Shown here one piece after another: positions 8,601 through 17,443 of a stretch of 52,627 nucleotides of DNA. The notes under the pieces were generated by a model. That model searched no databases. It had not been told where the DNA came from and saw only the letters and a list, made by a program, of their open reading frames with translations. The first letter of the stretch is position 1. Every line of letters starts with the position of its first letter. The translations under genes and the position numbers were made by a program. Source of the stretch: Natrinema thermotolerans DSM 11552 (GTDB lineage Archaea; Halobacteriota; Halobacteria; Halobacteriales; Natrialbaceae); NCBI GenBank assembly GCA_000337115.1, contig AOIR01000048.1, forward strand, positions 50,856 through 103,482. Direction: 5' to 3'.

Positions 8601-8623
8601 CACACCCCTCGTTCAGAGTGAAA
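8601..8623 (-). other. Origin recognition box downstream of orc1
   Basis: On the minus strand this reads TTTCACTCTGAAC then GAGGGGTGTG, identical over all 23 bases to the copies at 10472 and 10563 inside the origin. It sits between the zinc-ribbon gene and the 3' end of orc1, about 1.5 kb from the nearest other ORB. Confidence 0.85.
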
Positions 8624-8654
8624 CGCGTGTTCGAGGTGGTGGCAGTTCGACGGA

Positions 8655-9941
8655 TCAGGAAAAGGACTCGAGGTCGGCGTCGCGGTTCCCGGTCGACGGC
8701 CCCGTCTCCCGAAGTCGGTCGTACGTCGGCAGGTCCTCGAGCGAGGCGTCGCGACGGACCGCCTTGACGATGTGTTTCGGATCGGTCACGAGCCGGTGCA
8801 GGAGGTAACTCCCCTGTGACCGACCGCCACCGGTCTTCTCGGATTCGATGACGCCGAGAAACGCCTGCTCTTTGAGTTGGCGATAGAGGCCGTTCTCGGT
8901 GATCGGGTCGGTCGCGACCAGCTCACAGATGCCGACGTAGCGCTCGTACACCTCCCGGGTCTTGTACGTCTCCCGATCGCCCGTGATGATACAACTGGCG
9001 AGCGCATAGAGGGCGAGTTTCGCGTGAACGGTCGCGCCGCTCGTGAGTTCCTCGATGCGGTTGATCTCGGCGACCTCCTGAGCCTGCTGAATGTGGGTCT
9101 CCGAAACCGTCTCGCTGTCGGTGCGGCGGGCGAGTTCCCCGGCTTCCTTGAGGATCTCGATCGCTTTTCGTGCGTCGCCGTGTTTCTTCGCCGCGAGGGC
9201 GGCACAGAGTTCGATCGTTCCGTCCTCGAGGACGTCGGGCTGGAAGGCGTCCTCGCGATTGCGCATGATCTCGCGGAGCTGGGAGGCGTCGTACGGATGG
9301 AAGAACAGCTCCCGGTGGCCGAAGCTGCTGTCGATCCGCTCGTCGAGGGTCTCCCGGTACTGGACCTTGTTGCTGATCCCGATCACGCCGATGTAGGCGT
9401 CGGTCTTTCGGGCTTCCCGAGCGCGCGAGAGCTGCATCAGAATGTTGCTGTTGTCCAGTTTGTCGATCTCGTCCAAGATGACGATGACGGCGTCGAAACA
9501 GTCCTCGAGAATCCCCCAGATGTGCTGGTAGTACTCCATCGTTCCGACGCCGCGAAGCGGGATGTTCTGCTGGTAGTCGGTCTGGTCTTTCAGACTAAGC
9601 GCCAGCTGTCGGGTCGCACGGGTCTCGGTGTTCGCTTCGGAGCAGTCGACGTAGAGAACGGCACAATCGATGTCGTTGCCGCGGGCGGCGTCCTGGGCCC
9701 GCGTCGAGACGTGTCGTGAGATCAGACTCTTTCCGGTCCCCGTTTTGCCGTATATCATCACGTTGTTCGGCGGATCACCGCGCGTGATCGCACCGACTTC
9801 GGCGGCGACGGACTGGATCTCGTCGTCGCGCCCGACGATGCGGTCCTCGTCGGGAACGTGACCGACGTGGAGGAGTTCCTTCCGATCGAAGATGGGATCA
9901 TGAGATTCGAAGAGCGGGTCCCCACCGGTCTGCTCGGCCAT
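8655..9941 (-). CDS. orc1: Cdc6/Orc1 replication initiator
   Basis: AAA+ initiator that binds origin recognition boxes and loads MCM. It has 428 residues, the normal size. Walker A GKTGTGKS is at residues 65-72, Walker B VIVILDEIDKL at ~152-162, and sensor-1 GVIGISNKVQYRE near 185. The C-terminal part (from ~300) is the winged-helix DNA-binding domain. The start is supported by a TATA box 27 bases upstream. The gene points away from an adjacent array of ORB repeats, the standard layout of a haloarchaeal oriC with its cognate initiator. Haloarchaea have many orc paralogues. Linkage and ORB sharing make this one a strong candidate for an active main-chromosome initiator, though chromosome identity cannot be proved here. 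Confidence 0.96.
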   Translation of the reverse strand: MAEQTGGDPLFESHDPIFDRKELLHVGHVPDEDRIVGRDDEIQSVAAEVGAITRGDPPNNVMIYGKTGTGKSLISRHVSTRAQDAARGNDIDCAVLYVDCSEANTETRATRQLALSLKDQTDYQQNIPLRGVGTMEYYQHIWGILEDCFDAVIVILDEIDKLDNSNILMQLSRAREARKTDAYIGVIGISNKVQYRETLDERIDSSFGHRELFFHPYDASQLREIMRNREDAFQPDVLEDGTIELCAALAAKKHGDARKAIEILKEAGELARRTDSETVSETHIQQAQEVAEINRIEELTSGATVHAKLALYALASCIITGDRETYKTREVYERYVGICELVATDPITENGLYRQLKEQAFLGVIESEKTGGGRSQGSYLLHRLVTDPKHIVKAVRRDASLEDLPTYDRLRETGPSTGNRDADLESFS

Positions 9942-9962
9942 AGTTCAGATCTGGAGACGGAC

Positions 9963-9970
9963 ATTATAAA
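9963..9970 (-). promoter_or_regulatory. TATA box for orc1
   Basis: Plus-strand ATTATAAA, reading TTTATAAT toward orc1, is centred about 27 bases before its ATG. The first ORB-like half site (near 9980-9995) lies immediately upstream, so initiator binding could autoregulate the gene. Confidence 0.6.
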
Positions 9971-10100
9971 CCTGTGGAAGCCCGTTCAGACTGATAGTGA
10001 ACAGAGATAGAACTGTTACTGTCTATTGAAGGCCGTTTCGGAGTATCCGTACTCGCTGCCGGGTGCAGACTGAACTGTGAACGCCCGTCGGGAACAGGCC

Positions 10101-10121
10101 CACACCCCGTTCAGACTGAAA
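10101..10121 (-). other. ORB, left side of the unwinding region
   Basis: On the minus strand TTTCAGTCTGAACGGGGTGT then G. It is two bases shorter than the consensus between the AAC and the GGGGTGTG block, with one substitution in the CACTCT core. Confidence 0.75.
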
Positions 10122-10209
10122 GCGGTCAATAAGCCGTAGTCGCCAACCGGAGTGTACACCGAGATCGCGTGGAACGTCGAGAGTGCGACGGATGCAGTTT
10201 TCCGGAACG

Positions 10210-10300
10210 TCTCCTCTCCCTCTCCTCCATCTAGAAATAGTATTATATATTACGGTAGCAGAAGATATTGCAACATCTTACAGTACCAAATCGTAACAAT
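10210..10300. other. Duplex-unwinding element with pyrimidine tract
   Basis: A pure pyrimidine run of 19 bases at 10210-10228 abuts the most AT-rich stretch of the window (10231-10254, containing TATTATATATTA), which continues AT-rich to about 10300. ORBs flank it. This is the expected place for initial strand opening. Confidence 0.75.
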
Positions 10301-10357
10301 CGCTTGTGTCCCCCGCAGGTCAATTCCGTCGGTCACAACCGGGTACCGCCCACCGGT

Positions 10358-10380
10358 ATTCACTCTGAATGGGGGGTGTG
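10358..10380 (+). other. ORB, right side, slightly degenerate
   Basis: ATTCACTCTGAAT followed by GGGGGGTGTG. It keeps the core and G-rich tail with a few changes from the consensus. Confidence 0.8.
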
Positions 10381-10425
10381 GGTCCGGTACTACGAATCGC
10401 AAACCGTCCGATCGCGTTCGATCGG

Positions 10426-10448
10426 ATCCCCCGCCGTTCAGAGTGAAT
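10426..10448 (-). other. ORB, degenerate, inverted
   Basis: On the minus strand ATTCACTCTGAAC followed by GGCGGGGGAT. The core is intact but the GTGTG end is lost. It is the only right-side copy in this orientation. Confidence 0.6.
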
Positions 10449-10471
10449 CCGGTCATCCCCTCACGATCCCG

Positions 10472-10494
10472 TTTCACTCTGAACGAGGGGTGTG
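10472..10494 (+). other. ORB, consensus copy
   Basis: TTTCACTCTGAAC followed by GAGGGGTGTG, identical to the copies at 10563 and 8601 (inverted). Confidence 0.9.
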
Positions 10495-10562
10495 ACTACC
10501 CCATCGATCGTGATCCGTCGATCGCCGGGATGATTCCGAACGCCCGGCGACACCGCCCGGCT

Positions 10563-10585
10563 TTTCACTCTGAACGAGGGGTGTG
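10563..10585 (+). other. ORB, consensus copy
   Basis: TTTCACTCTGAAC followed by GAGGGGTGTG; the outermost right-hand ORB, 15 bases before the long inverted repeat. Confidence 0.9.
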
Positions 10586-10599
10586 CCACCGGGTTATCG

Positions 10600-10672
10600 G
10601 CCCGCACTCGAGACCGGGCCCCGAAACGGGCGGTAGAGAACTGACCGGTCGCCCATCCGCTCGAGTGCGGGC
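10600..10672. repeat. 13-bp perfect inverted repeat at the origin edge
   Basis: GCCCGCACTCGAG at 10600-10612 and CTCGAGTGCGGGC at 10660-10672, with a 47-base spacer. It lies between the last ORB and the gdh promoter. Confidence 0.8.
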
Positions 10673-10873
10673 GCGATCGTGTTCGACCTCGAGGGCGCGC
10701 GGTTGCCCCCAACGGGACCCGCGTCGACGGCGTCGTGACCCGGCCGGAGCAACCGGCGAAACCGACTGAACGGTCAATATATAGGGTACTTAGGTCAGCC
10801 TTGGAGAACGTGCATCTCTTTCCATGATAGATATTCGCTACGCTTATCCCTTGGTCTCCGAAACCCCCCGCGT

Positions 10874-12130
10874 ATGAGCGAAGAGACCAACCCGTTCGAA
10901 AGCCTGCAATCACAGATCGACGACGCGGCGGCGTATCTCGACGTCGGCGACGACGTGATCGAGCGACTCAAACACCCCGAGCGCGTCCTCGAGACGAACC
11001 TCACGATCGAACGCGACGACGGCGATCTGGAGCGATTCAAGGCCTTCCGCTCGCAGTTCAACGGTGACCGTGGGCCCTACAAGGGCGGCATCCGCTACCA
11101 CCCGGGCGTCTCCCGCGACGAGGTCAAGGCCCTCTCGGGCTGGATGACCTACAAGACCGCGATCGTCGACATTCCCCTCGGCGGCGGGAAGGGCGGCATC
11201 ATCATCGATCCGGCCGACTACTCCGAGAGCGAACTCGAGCGGCTCACCCGCTCGTTCGCGAAGGAACTCCGACCCATGGTCGGCGAGGACCGCGACGTGC
11301 CCGCGCCCGACGTGAACACGGGCCAGCGGGAGATGAACTGGATCAAAGACACCTACGAGACCCTCGAGAACACGTCGGAGCCGGGCGTCGTGACCGGGAA
11401 GGCGCTGGATTCGGGCGGCAGTGAGGGCCGCGTCGACGCGACCGGCCGCTCGACGGTCATCGCCGCCCGCGAGGCCTTCGACTACCTCGACAAGGACCTC
11501 GAGGGCGCGACCGTGGCCGTCCAGGGCTACGGGAACGCCGGCTGGATCGCCGCCCGACTGATCGACGAGATGGGCGCGACCGTCGTCGCCGCCAGCGACT
11601 CGAGCGGCGGGATCTACAACCCCGACGGCTTCGATCCGGTTGCAGCCAAGGACCACAAGAACGAGACGGGCAGCGTCGTCGGCTTCGAGGGAAGCGAGGA
11701 GGAGATCACCAACGAGGACGTCCTCACCCTCGATGTCGACCTGCTGATCCCCGCGGCACTGGAAAACGCGGTCGACGCCGACCTCGCGGAAGACGTCGAG
11801 GCCGACGTCATCTCGGAAGCCGCAAACGGGCCGCTGACGCCCGCGGCCGACGAGGTCCTCGAAGAGAAAGACGTCTTCGTGATTCCGGACATCCTCGCGA
11901 ACGCGGGCGGGGTCACCGTCTCCTACTTCGAGTGGGTACAAAACCGCCAGCGCTTCTACTGGTCCGAGCAGCGGGTCAACGAGGAACTCGAGGGCGTCAT
12001 CGTCGACGCCTTCGACGCCTTGATCGAGGCCTACGAGGAACACGACCTCGAGAACCCCCGGACCGCGGCCTACGTCGTCGCGATCCAGCGGGTCGCAGAC
12101 GCCTTCGAGGAAGCCGGCAGCTGGCCCTGA
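10874..12130 (+). CDS. gdh: Glutamate dehydrogenase (Glu/Leu/Phe/Val dehydrogenase family)
   Basis: Reversible oxidative deamination of glutamate to 2-oxoglutarate and ammonia in the cytosol. It has 418 residues, normal for hexameric GDH. The N-terminal substrate domain shows [12 protein letters not shown] and Lys94 (MTYKTA). It also has the catalytic Lys106 in LGGGKGGI and Asp146 in VPAPDVNTG. The Rossmann motif GYGNAG (218-223) and the C-terminal [17 protein letters not shown] follow. CGCTTATCC centred ~27 bases upstream is a plausible TATA. It is transcribed away from the origin. NAD versus NADP preference cannot be read with confidence; haloarchaea carry several paralogues. Confidence 0.93.
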   Translation: MSEETNPFESLQSQIDDAAAYLDVGDDVIERLKHPERVLETNLTIERDDGDLERFKAFRSQFNGDRGPYKGGIRYHPGVSRDEVKALSGWMTYKTAIVDIPLGGGKGGIIIDPADYSESELERLTRSFAKELRPMVGEDRDVPAPDVNTGQREMNWIKDTYETLENTSEPGVVTGKALDSGGSEGRVDATGRSTVIAAREAFDYLDKDLEGATVAVQGYGNAGWIAARLIDEMGATVVAASDSSGGIYNPDGFDPVAAKDHKNETGSVVGFEGSEEEITNEDVLTLDVDLLIPAALENAVDADLAEDVEADVISEAANGPLTPAADEVLEEKDVFVIPDILANAGGVTVSYFEWVQNRQRFYWSEQRVNEELEGVIVDAFDALIEAYEEHDLENPRTAAYVVAIQRVADAFEEAGSWP

Positions 12131-12240
12131 CCGACGGTCGCTTGCCCAACCCGGACCGATTCGAACGGACCTCCTTTTCGAGTGACACACTGTCAGGATT
12201 TCAGTAAACACTTACCACCTGGACCGCCATTTGCAGGGAA

Positions 12241-12990
12241 ATGAATCGACGAACCGTTATCGCAGGACTCGGTGCGGCGGGACTGGCCGGCCTGTCGGGC
12301 TGTCTGGGACTGCTCGGTATGGACGAACACGAATCGTCGCCCGCGGGCGTCGAATCCGAGGCCCGCGCGGAGACCGGCTACGAGCAGACGGCCATCGACC
12401 CGCTCGAGATCGAGCGCGACGTCGGCCCCACGAACGAGACCGTCACGGTCACGAACTACATGACCAAACACGAGAAGCAGGTCGGAATCGATGGACTCGG
12501 CGAGCGCCGCGCTGCGGTCTTCAACGTGTTGACCACGCCGCAGGTCAACATCCTCGGGCGGGAACTCAACCCCGTCGGGGAGATGTCGACCGAGGAACTC
12601 ATCGACCTCGTCCGGGAGAACTACGACGGCATCTCCAACGTCTCGCACGACCGAGACACCGAGGTCACGATCCTCGAAGAGTCGACCACGAAAGCGCAGT
12701 ACACCGCCGACGCGACCTTCGACGGCCGCGACGTCGAGGTCGACGTCCACATCACCGAGGCCGTCGAGGCCGGCGACGACTTGCTCGTGACCATCGGTGT
12801 CTATCCCGAGCGCCTCCAGAGCCAGGAACGGCCGAACATCACGGCGCTCGCCGAGGCGGTGACCACCGACGTCGACGAGGGTGCCTCGAGCGGCGACTCC
12901 GGCGGCAACGAATCCGATTCCGACGACGGGTCACAGAGCGACGGCAACGAGAGCAGCGACAACGAGAGCGACGACGGCATCCTCGGCTGA
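12241..12990 (+). CDS. DUF6517-like Tat lipoprotein
   Basis: A 249-residue secreted protein. MNRRTVIAGLGAAGLAGLSG then Cys gives a twin-arginine/lipobox signal. The body contains TVTVTNYMTKHEKQVGI, AAVFNVLTTPQVNILGRELN and a segment (VLTTPQ to EMSTEELI) that I associate with the haloarchaeal DUF6517 family. The last ~35 residues are an acidic Ser/Asp/Gly/Asn tail. No known biochemical function. It follows gdh by 110 bases and has its own possible promoter (AACACTTACC near 12210). Confidence 0.8.
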   Translation: MNRRTVIAGLGAAGLAGLSGCLGLLGMDEHESSPAGVESEARAETGYEQTAIDPLEIERDVGPTNETVTVTNYMTKHEKQVGIDGLGERRAAVFNVLTTPQVNILGRELNPVGEMSTEELIDLVRENYDGISNVSHDRDTEVTILEESTTKAQYTADATFDGRDVEVDVHITEAVEAGDDLLVTIGVYPERLQSQERPNITALAEAVTTDVDEGASSGDSGGNESDSDDGSQSDGNESSDNESDDGILG

Positions 12991-13068
12991 TTGGCCGCAA
13001 AGCAGCCGGGCCGGTCCGACGACGAACGGCTCGAACTGCGGGTCCGAGGCGAAGACCTCGCGGCGGCG

Positions 13069-14211
13069 TTACAGTCCGAGTTCGCGACCGATCACTAAGT
13101 GCTGGATCTCGCTTGTTCCCTCGCCGATCTCCATCAGCTTCGCGTCGCGGTAGAACCGCTGGGGTGCGAAGTCGGTCGTGTAGCCGTAGCCGCCCAGGAC
13201 CTGGACGGCGTCCTCGGCGACCTCGCGGGCGGCCTCGCTGGCCTCGAGTTTCGCGAGGGCCGACTCCCTGGTGACGGGGTCGCCCCGGTCGTCGGTGCGG
13301 GCGGCTTGCCGCGTCAGGAGCCGCGCCCGCTCGGTCTTGCGGTGCATATCGACGATCGTGTCCCGAATCGCGTCGAACTCGCAGATCGGCTGGCCGAACT
13401 GCTCGCGCTCCTGGCTGTAGGTCTTCGCGTGTTCGTAGGCCCCCTGTGCGAGCCCGGTCGAGAGCGCGGCGATCGAGATGCGGCCGCCGTCTAGGGTCTT
13501 CTTGGTCTGCTCCCAGCCGTCGCCCACCTCGCCGAGCAGGCGGTCCTCGGGGAGGCGAACGTCGTCGAACGCGATCTCACAGGTCGGCGAGGCGTTGAGC
13601 CCCATCTTCTCCCAAACGGTCGTCACCTCGAAGCCGTCGTCCGCGTCGGGGGCGACGATGAACGTCGAGATGCCGTCGTAGCCCGCGTCGGGATCGGTGA
13701 CGGCTTTGACGAGGATCGATCCGGCCTCGGAGGCGTTCGTGATGAACTGCTTGGTCCCGTTCAGTACCCACTCGTCGCCCTCTTTCCGGGCCCGGGTGTT
13801 CATGTCCGAGGCATCCGAGCCGCTCTCGGGTTCGGTCAGCGCCCAGCCGCCGATGGTCTCGCCCTCGGCCAGCGGCCGCAGCCAACGCTCCTTCTGGGCC
13901 TCGGTCCCGAACCGTTCGATGGGTTTCGAGGCCAGCGACGTGTGTGCGACGTAGGAGAGGCCGACGGCCCCGGAGACCCGGCCCAGTTCCTCCGCGACCA
14001 GCGTATACATCAGGGTATCGCCGCCGAGTCCACCGTAGTCCTCGTCGATCGGCACCCCCATCATATCGAGGGCGGCCAACTGGTCGAAGACCTCGGCCGG
14101 GAACCGATGGTCGTCCTCGATCTCCTGAGCGATCGGCTCGATCTCGGCCTCGCAGAAGTCCCTGACGGTCTCCCGAATCATCCGGTGTTCGTCGGGCAGA
14201 TCGGCGGCCAT
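13069..14211 (-). CDS. Acyl-CoA dehydrogenase
   Basis: FAD enzyme that introduces the 2,3 double bond into acyl-CoA, feeding electrons to ETF. It has 380 residues, the standard length. Motifs are WALTEPESGSDASDMNTRA (FAD/substrate), FITNASEAG, REQFGQPICEFDAIRDTI and YRDAKLMEIGEGTSEIQ, where the Glu of GEGT is the usual catalytic base. The frame is open upstream to 14277 but MAADLPDEHRMIRETVRDF is the family start. Chain-length class (butyryl, isovaleryl, glutaryl) is undecided. The window's hbd would act two steps later in the same pathway but is 13 kb away. Confidence 0.92.
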   Translation of the reverse strand: MAADLPDEHRMIRETVRDFCEAEIEPIAQEIEDDHRFPAEVFDQLAALDMMGVPIDEDYGGLGGDTLMYTLVAEELGRVSGAVGLSYVAHTSLASKPIERFGTEAQKERWLRPLAEGETIGGWALTEPESGSDASDMNTRARKEGDEWVLNGTKQFITNASEAGSILVKAVTDPDAGYDGISTFIVAPDADDGFEVTTVWEKMGLNASPTCEIAFDDVRLPEDRLLGEVGDGWEQTKKTLDGGRISIAALSTGLAQGAYEHAKTYSQEREQFGQPICEFDAIRDTIVDMHRKTERARLLTRQAARTDDRGDPVTRESALAKLEASEAAREVAEDAVQVLGGYGYTTDFAPQRFYRDAKLMEIGEGTSEIQHLVIGRELGL

Positions 14212-14279
14212 ACGCAATACTTGCCGAGGGCGGGAATAAACGCACCGCCGCCCGCAGGGGGCGGCCGAGAGAGGCACTC

Positions 14280-15497
14280 CTACCAGCCGCTTCGATCGTC
14301 CCGATCGTCGTCATCATCGTCCGACCCGCTCGAGTCGCCCCAGCCGTCGCCGTCATCGTCGGAGTCGCCTCCGCCGACCCCGCTGTCCGACTCGTCGCGG
14401 TCCCCCCAGCCGCTCGAGTCGTCGGAATCCGGTTCGTTCCAGCGGCTGTCGAACGATTCCGAGTCGTCGCCCCACATGTCGTCGGTCCCGAGGTCGTCGC
14501 GGTCGTCCCGGCGATCGTCCTCGGCTCGAGAGTCGGGCGTCTCCCAGGAGCCGCCGGCACCCGGGCCGCCACCGCGAACCGCGTCCCGTCGGTCAGGGAT
14601 CAGATCGAGGTCCGCGTCGGTATCACCGAGCAAGAGCAGGGCGTAGTAGCGCAGGTAGACGACGACCGGTACCTGGACCAACAGAACGAGTACCACGAGC
14701 AGCGGAATCGCGACCAGCAGGACGAGCAGGTTCAGAATCGGAATGAACAGGAGAACGAACAGGACGATCACGATCGGAATCGCCAGGATGAACAGCGCGA
14801 TACCGATCGCAAAGGCGAAGACCAGCTGCAGGAGCCAGACCAGCAGGAGGTAGACGATATACTCCGCCCAGTTGCCCGACAGCGTCGGCCAGAACCGCTT
14901 CCAGGCGGCAACGACGCCGAGATCCTCCCGCAACATCGTCGGCGCGACAAAGACCGTCGTGAACCGGCTGATGATCGCGTAGGCCAGCACCACGGGGATC
15001 GCGACGAGGATCACGATGCCGATCATCGCCAGCGAGACGGCGTCCGACCCCGAGAGGAAAACTGCGGCCACCGGGAGCCCGATCACTGCGAGCGCGATCA
15101 GCCCGAGGACGACCCGAAACCCGAACAGTTGAACGCCGTGTCCGACGTTGCGCTTCGTGTACCGACGGACGTGTACCTCGCCGGAGCGCAGCGACTCGAG
15201 GAACGTGAACTCGAATATCGATCCGACCAGCAGGAACGCGAGTCCAACGAGGAGGACGGCGACGGTGACGACGACGAGTATCGGGAGTAACTCGCCGACG
15301 TCGACGGTGCCCGGATCAACCGTCGCTCCCTCATCGCTAACTCCCCCACCGCCGCCTGAAAAGACCGGGTTGCCGAACCCGACGCCGCCGATGAAAAAGA
15401 GCAGCAAGGCGAGTTTGAGCCACATCCAGGGACGGATCGGTGTCAGAAACTCGCGGGTGACATCGATCGCGTCGCTGAGGTCGTCGAGCGCATACAT
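14280..15497 (-). CDS. DUF7544-like integral membrane protein with acidic tail
   Basis: A 405-residue protein. Residues 1-290 hold about six hydrophobic segments, for example WMWLKLALLLFFIGGVGFG, ILVVVTVAVLLVGLAFLLVG and the very long IALFILAIPIVIVLFVLLFI to VAIPLLVVLVLLVQVPVVVY. The last ~105 residues are a cytosolic-looking low-complexity tail of Asp, Ser, Gly and Trp with repeated WGD motifs. A conserved-looking FLESLRSGEVHVRRYTKRNVGHG loop lies between helices. No function known. Convergent-tandem with the acyl-CoA dehydrogenase, 68 bases apart. Confidence 0.75.
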   Translation of the reverse strand: MYALDDLSDAIDVTREFLTPIRPWMWLKLALLLFFIGGVGFGNPVFSGGGGGVSDEGATVDPGTVDVGELLPILVVVTVAVLLVGLAFLLVGSIFEFTFLESLRSGEVHVRRYTKRNVGHGVQLFGFRVVLGLIALAVIGLPVAAVFLSGSDAVSLAMIGIVILVAIPVVLAYAIISRFTTVFVAPTMLREDLGVVAAWKRFWPTLSGNWAEYIVYLLLVWLLQLVFAFAIGIALFILAIPIVIVLFVLLFIPILNLLVLLVAIPLLVVLVLLVQVPVVVYLRYYALLLLGDTDADLDLIPDRRDAVRGGGPGAGGSWETPDSRAEDDRRDDRDDLGTDDMWGDDSESFDSRWNEPDSDDSSGWGDRDESDSGVGGGDSDDDGDGWGDSSGSDDDDDDRDDRSGW

Positions 15498-15623
15498 TGG
15501 CTACGAGTAGAACGTCCCGACTCATAGTGTTAGCGTTCCAACCCCTGGTCCCCCGCCGTCAGCGACACCTTCCACCGATAACACTTCGGGACGCATTTAA
15601 CGCCGCCGCTCCTGACTGGCGGT

Positions 15624-16433
15624 ATGGACATCCGCCGGCTCGCACGAGGGACCGTCGAGTGGAGCCGCATCGAGCGTGTCGTCCGCACGCTGGCGGATCG
15701 CTACGACCGCGAGGAGGTCCGCGTCGAGTTCCTCGAGGCGGACAACTGGCTCTCGACGCCCTGCGTCATCGACGACGAGTGGTTCGTCAAGATCGTCTCC
15801 CGGCAGAACGCGCTGGTGCATGCGGTGTTGACGACCGGTCGGAACGTCGGCGCGTTCTCCTCGGGAACCGAGGGCTTTTTCGATCGGTTCGACACCCCTC
15901 GGGAGATGGTCGAACACGAGTACGAGGCCACCCTCCGGATGCGTGAGATCGGTATCAACGCCCCCCAGCCGATCGACGCCTTCGAGGTCAACGGGCTGGG
16001 CGTCCTCGTCCTCGAGTACCTCCCGGAGTTCCGGTCGCTCGACGACGTGGCCGACGACGCCGTCGCCGAACGCGCGCCGGAGCTGTTCGCCATGCTCGCG
16101 ATGCTGCACGACCACGGGCTTGCCCACGGCGACCTGCGGGCCGAGAACATCCTGCTGTGTGACGACGAGTTCTACTTCATCGACGCGACCAGCGTCCACG
16201 ACGACCGCGTCGACGAGACGACCGCCTACGATCTAGCCTGTGCGCTCGCGGTCCTCGAACCCCGAATCGGGCCTCGAGCGGCCGTCGACGCCGCTGCGAC
16301 GGCCTACGGACCCGACACCTTACTCGCCGCACGGGAGTTCCTCGATTTCGTGCGGCTCCGGCCCGACCACGAGTTCGACTCAACGACGCTGCGCAGCGAA
16401 CTCGAGAAGGCAGCCGAGTTAGGCGGGGCATGA
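15624..16433 (+). CDS. RIO-type serine/threonine protein kinase
   Basis: A 269-residue atypical protein kinase. Visible motifs are the ATP-anchoring Lys56 (EWFVKIVSR), the catalytic loop LAHGDLRAENILL with Asp170 and Asn175, and the metal-binding FIDATS with Asp187 in place of DFG. The absence of a long eukaryotic-type activation segment is characteristic of RIO and Bud32-like kinases. The N-terminal RIERVVRTLADRYDREEVRVEFLE is family-specific to haloarchaeal proteins. It lacks the winged helix of Rio2. Substrate unknown. The start is supported by its position 12 bases after AT-rich GCATTTAACGCC. Confidence 0.85.
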   Translation: MDIRRLARGTVEWSRIERVVRTLADRYDREEVRVEFLEADNWLSTPCVIDDEWFVKIVSRQNALVHAVLTTGRNVGAFSSGTEGFFDRFDTPREMVEHEYEATLRMREIGINAPQPIDAFEVNGLGVLVLEYLPEFRSLDDVADDAVAERAPELFAMLAMLHDHGLAHGDLRAENILLCDDEFYFIDATSVHDDRVDETTAYDLACALAVLEPRIGPRAAVDAAATAYGPDTLLAAREFLDFVRLRPDHEFDSTTLRSELEKAAELGGA

Positions 16434-16483
16434 CGGCGGGCAACGGGTCTCGCCCGACCACAGGCGGCTGCAGGCACTACGGG

Positions 16484-16488
16484 TTTTT
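16484..16488 (+). terminator. T-tract after the kinase gene
   Basis: Five T residues about 50 bases past the kinase stop, before the next gene in the same direction. They could equally be part of the upstream region of the 16512 gene. Confidence 0.3.
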
Positions 16489-16511
16489 CGGGAGTCGCGC
16501 TAGGGCCGTCC

Positions 16512-17033
16512 ATGGGGCAAACGTTTACCGACGACGACGTCGGCAAGCGGGTCGAAACGGCTGGCGGCGATGTCCTCGGAACCGTCACGCTGACCGAACC
16601 CGAGACGGCCTACGTCGACGTGAACGACGACGCCCGGGAGACGCTCCGGGCGATCCTCGAGTGGGAGTCCGAGGAGGACATCGTCCCGCTAGACGCGAGC
16701 GCGGTGACCGAAATTACCGGGACCGTGATCCGACTCGAGGCCGGCCAGTCGTTGGCGGCCGAGCCGTCGACGGGCAGGACGGATCCGGTCATCGAGCGCG
16801 ACGAACGCACCGCCGGGCGGGGCGACAGCGACGAACAGCGGACCATGGGGCCGCCGTCCGGAACGCCCGACGAGCCGGCCGCGAGCGAGGAGGGTCGGAC
16901 CGGTGAGGGCCTCGAGCCCTCGGCCGAGGGGATGACGGAGGCCGGTGCGGAGCGCCACCCGGACATGGCGGACGCGCCGCCGGAGGGGGAGCGGACCGTC
17001 ACCGAGGAGCGCGGCGAGAAAGAGGACCGATAG
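16512..17033 (+). CDS. PRC-barrel-like protein with long acidic tail
   Basis: A 173-residue protein. The first ~75 residues, MGQTFTDDDVGKRVETAGGD followed by VLGTVTLTEPETAYV, resemble the PRC-barrel beta fold by the DVGK(x)V..GG..LG pattern. The remaining ~100 residues are low-complexity, rich in Glu, Gly, Pro and Arg, and probably disordered. Role unknown; PRC-barrels elsewhere are small scaffolding or RNA-associated domains. It starts 78 bases downstream of the kinase and may be co-transcribed. Confidence 0.65.
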   Translation: MGQTFTDDDVGKRVETAGGDVLGTVTLTEPETAYVDVNDDARETLRAILEWESEEDIVPLDASAVTEITGTVIRLEAGQSLAAEPSTGRTDPVIERDERTAGRGDSDEQRTMGPPSGTPDEPAASEEGRTGEGLEPSAEGMTEAGAERHPDMADAPPEGERTVTEERGEKEDR

Positions 17034-17081
17034 ACGACGCCGTCTTCGAGTGCCGTACTCGAGTCGGCGGACCGGAACGAG

Positions 17082-17169
17082 GCGTTCTGCTATCGTGGCA
17101 CCACGGGATGACCACGCCCTCCCCAACCGATTCACTCGCGCCTCGCGGCGCTCGTTCATCCCTCGCACG
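17082..17169 (+). repeat. Dispersed intergenic element, copy 1
   Basis: Begins GCGTTCTGCTATCGTGGC, contains CCACGCCCTCCCCAACCGAT, and ends TCATCCCTCGCACGA. The reverse complement of 21222-21311 follows the same order of blocks with scattered changes. It sits in the 410-base gap 17034-17443, where I see no gene. Confidence 0.7.
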
Positions 17170-17443
17170 ATGTTGCCAACTGGCCTCGCTGTACTCACGG
17201 TTCCCTCCGGTCACCGTTCGTTTTCGAAACGCTCGCTCGGCCAGTAGCCAGCGCGCGCCACCGCATGCCGGATGATCAGGGAGGACATCCGCGGTTCGCC
17301 TGTCTCGAGCAGTCGACTGTCCGTCGACCGAGACCGTCTCGAGTCGACCAATTACCTCCCTTTCGGATACGAAATCCCCACGACCGACTCGTCACATGTG
17401 AACGACCAGCAGGATTTTGACCGCGTCGGTCGTAGGCAGTGGT

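Larger units (their letters stand above)
9942..10790. other. Origin of replication (oriC)
   Basis: This gene-free region of ~930 bases between orc1 and gdh holds five full or near-full ORB repeats in both orientations and further half sites (CGTTCAGACTGA near 9982). It also has an AT-rich unwinding candidate at 10230-10300 and a 19-base pyrimidine tract next to it. ORBs on the left of the AT-rich block point left and most on the right point right, which is the usual arrangement around a duplex-unwinding element. Short open frames in the region have no protein-like features. Confidence 0.9.

Noticed and set aside
10358-10585. A CRISPR-like array from the regularly seen 23-bp repeats
   Set aside because: Spacing is irregular and orientation is mixed; the units are origin recognition boxes.
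10152-10769. A 205-residue protein in the origin
   Set aside because: The frame crosses the AT-rich element and several ORBs, and repeats FHSERGV because it translates the ORB sequence.
10910-12211. A 433-codon frame antisense to glutamate dehydrogenase
   Set aside because: Low-complexity Val/Asp/Gly sequence opposite a clear enzyme gene.
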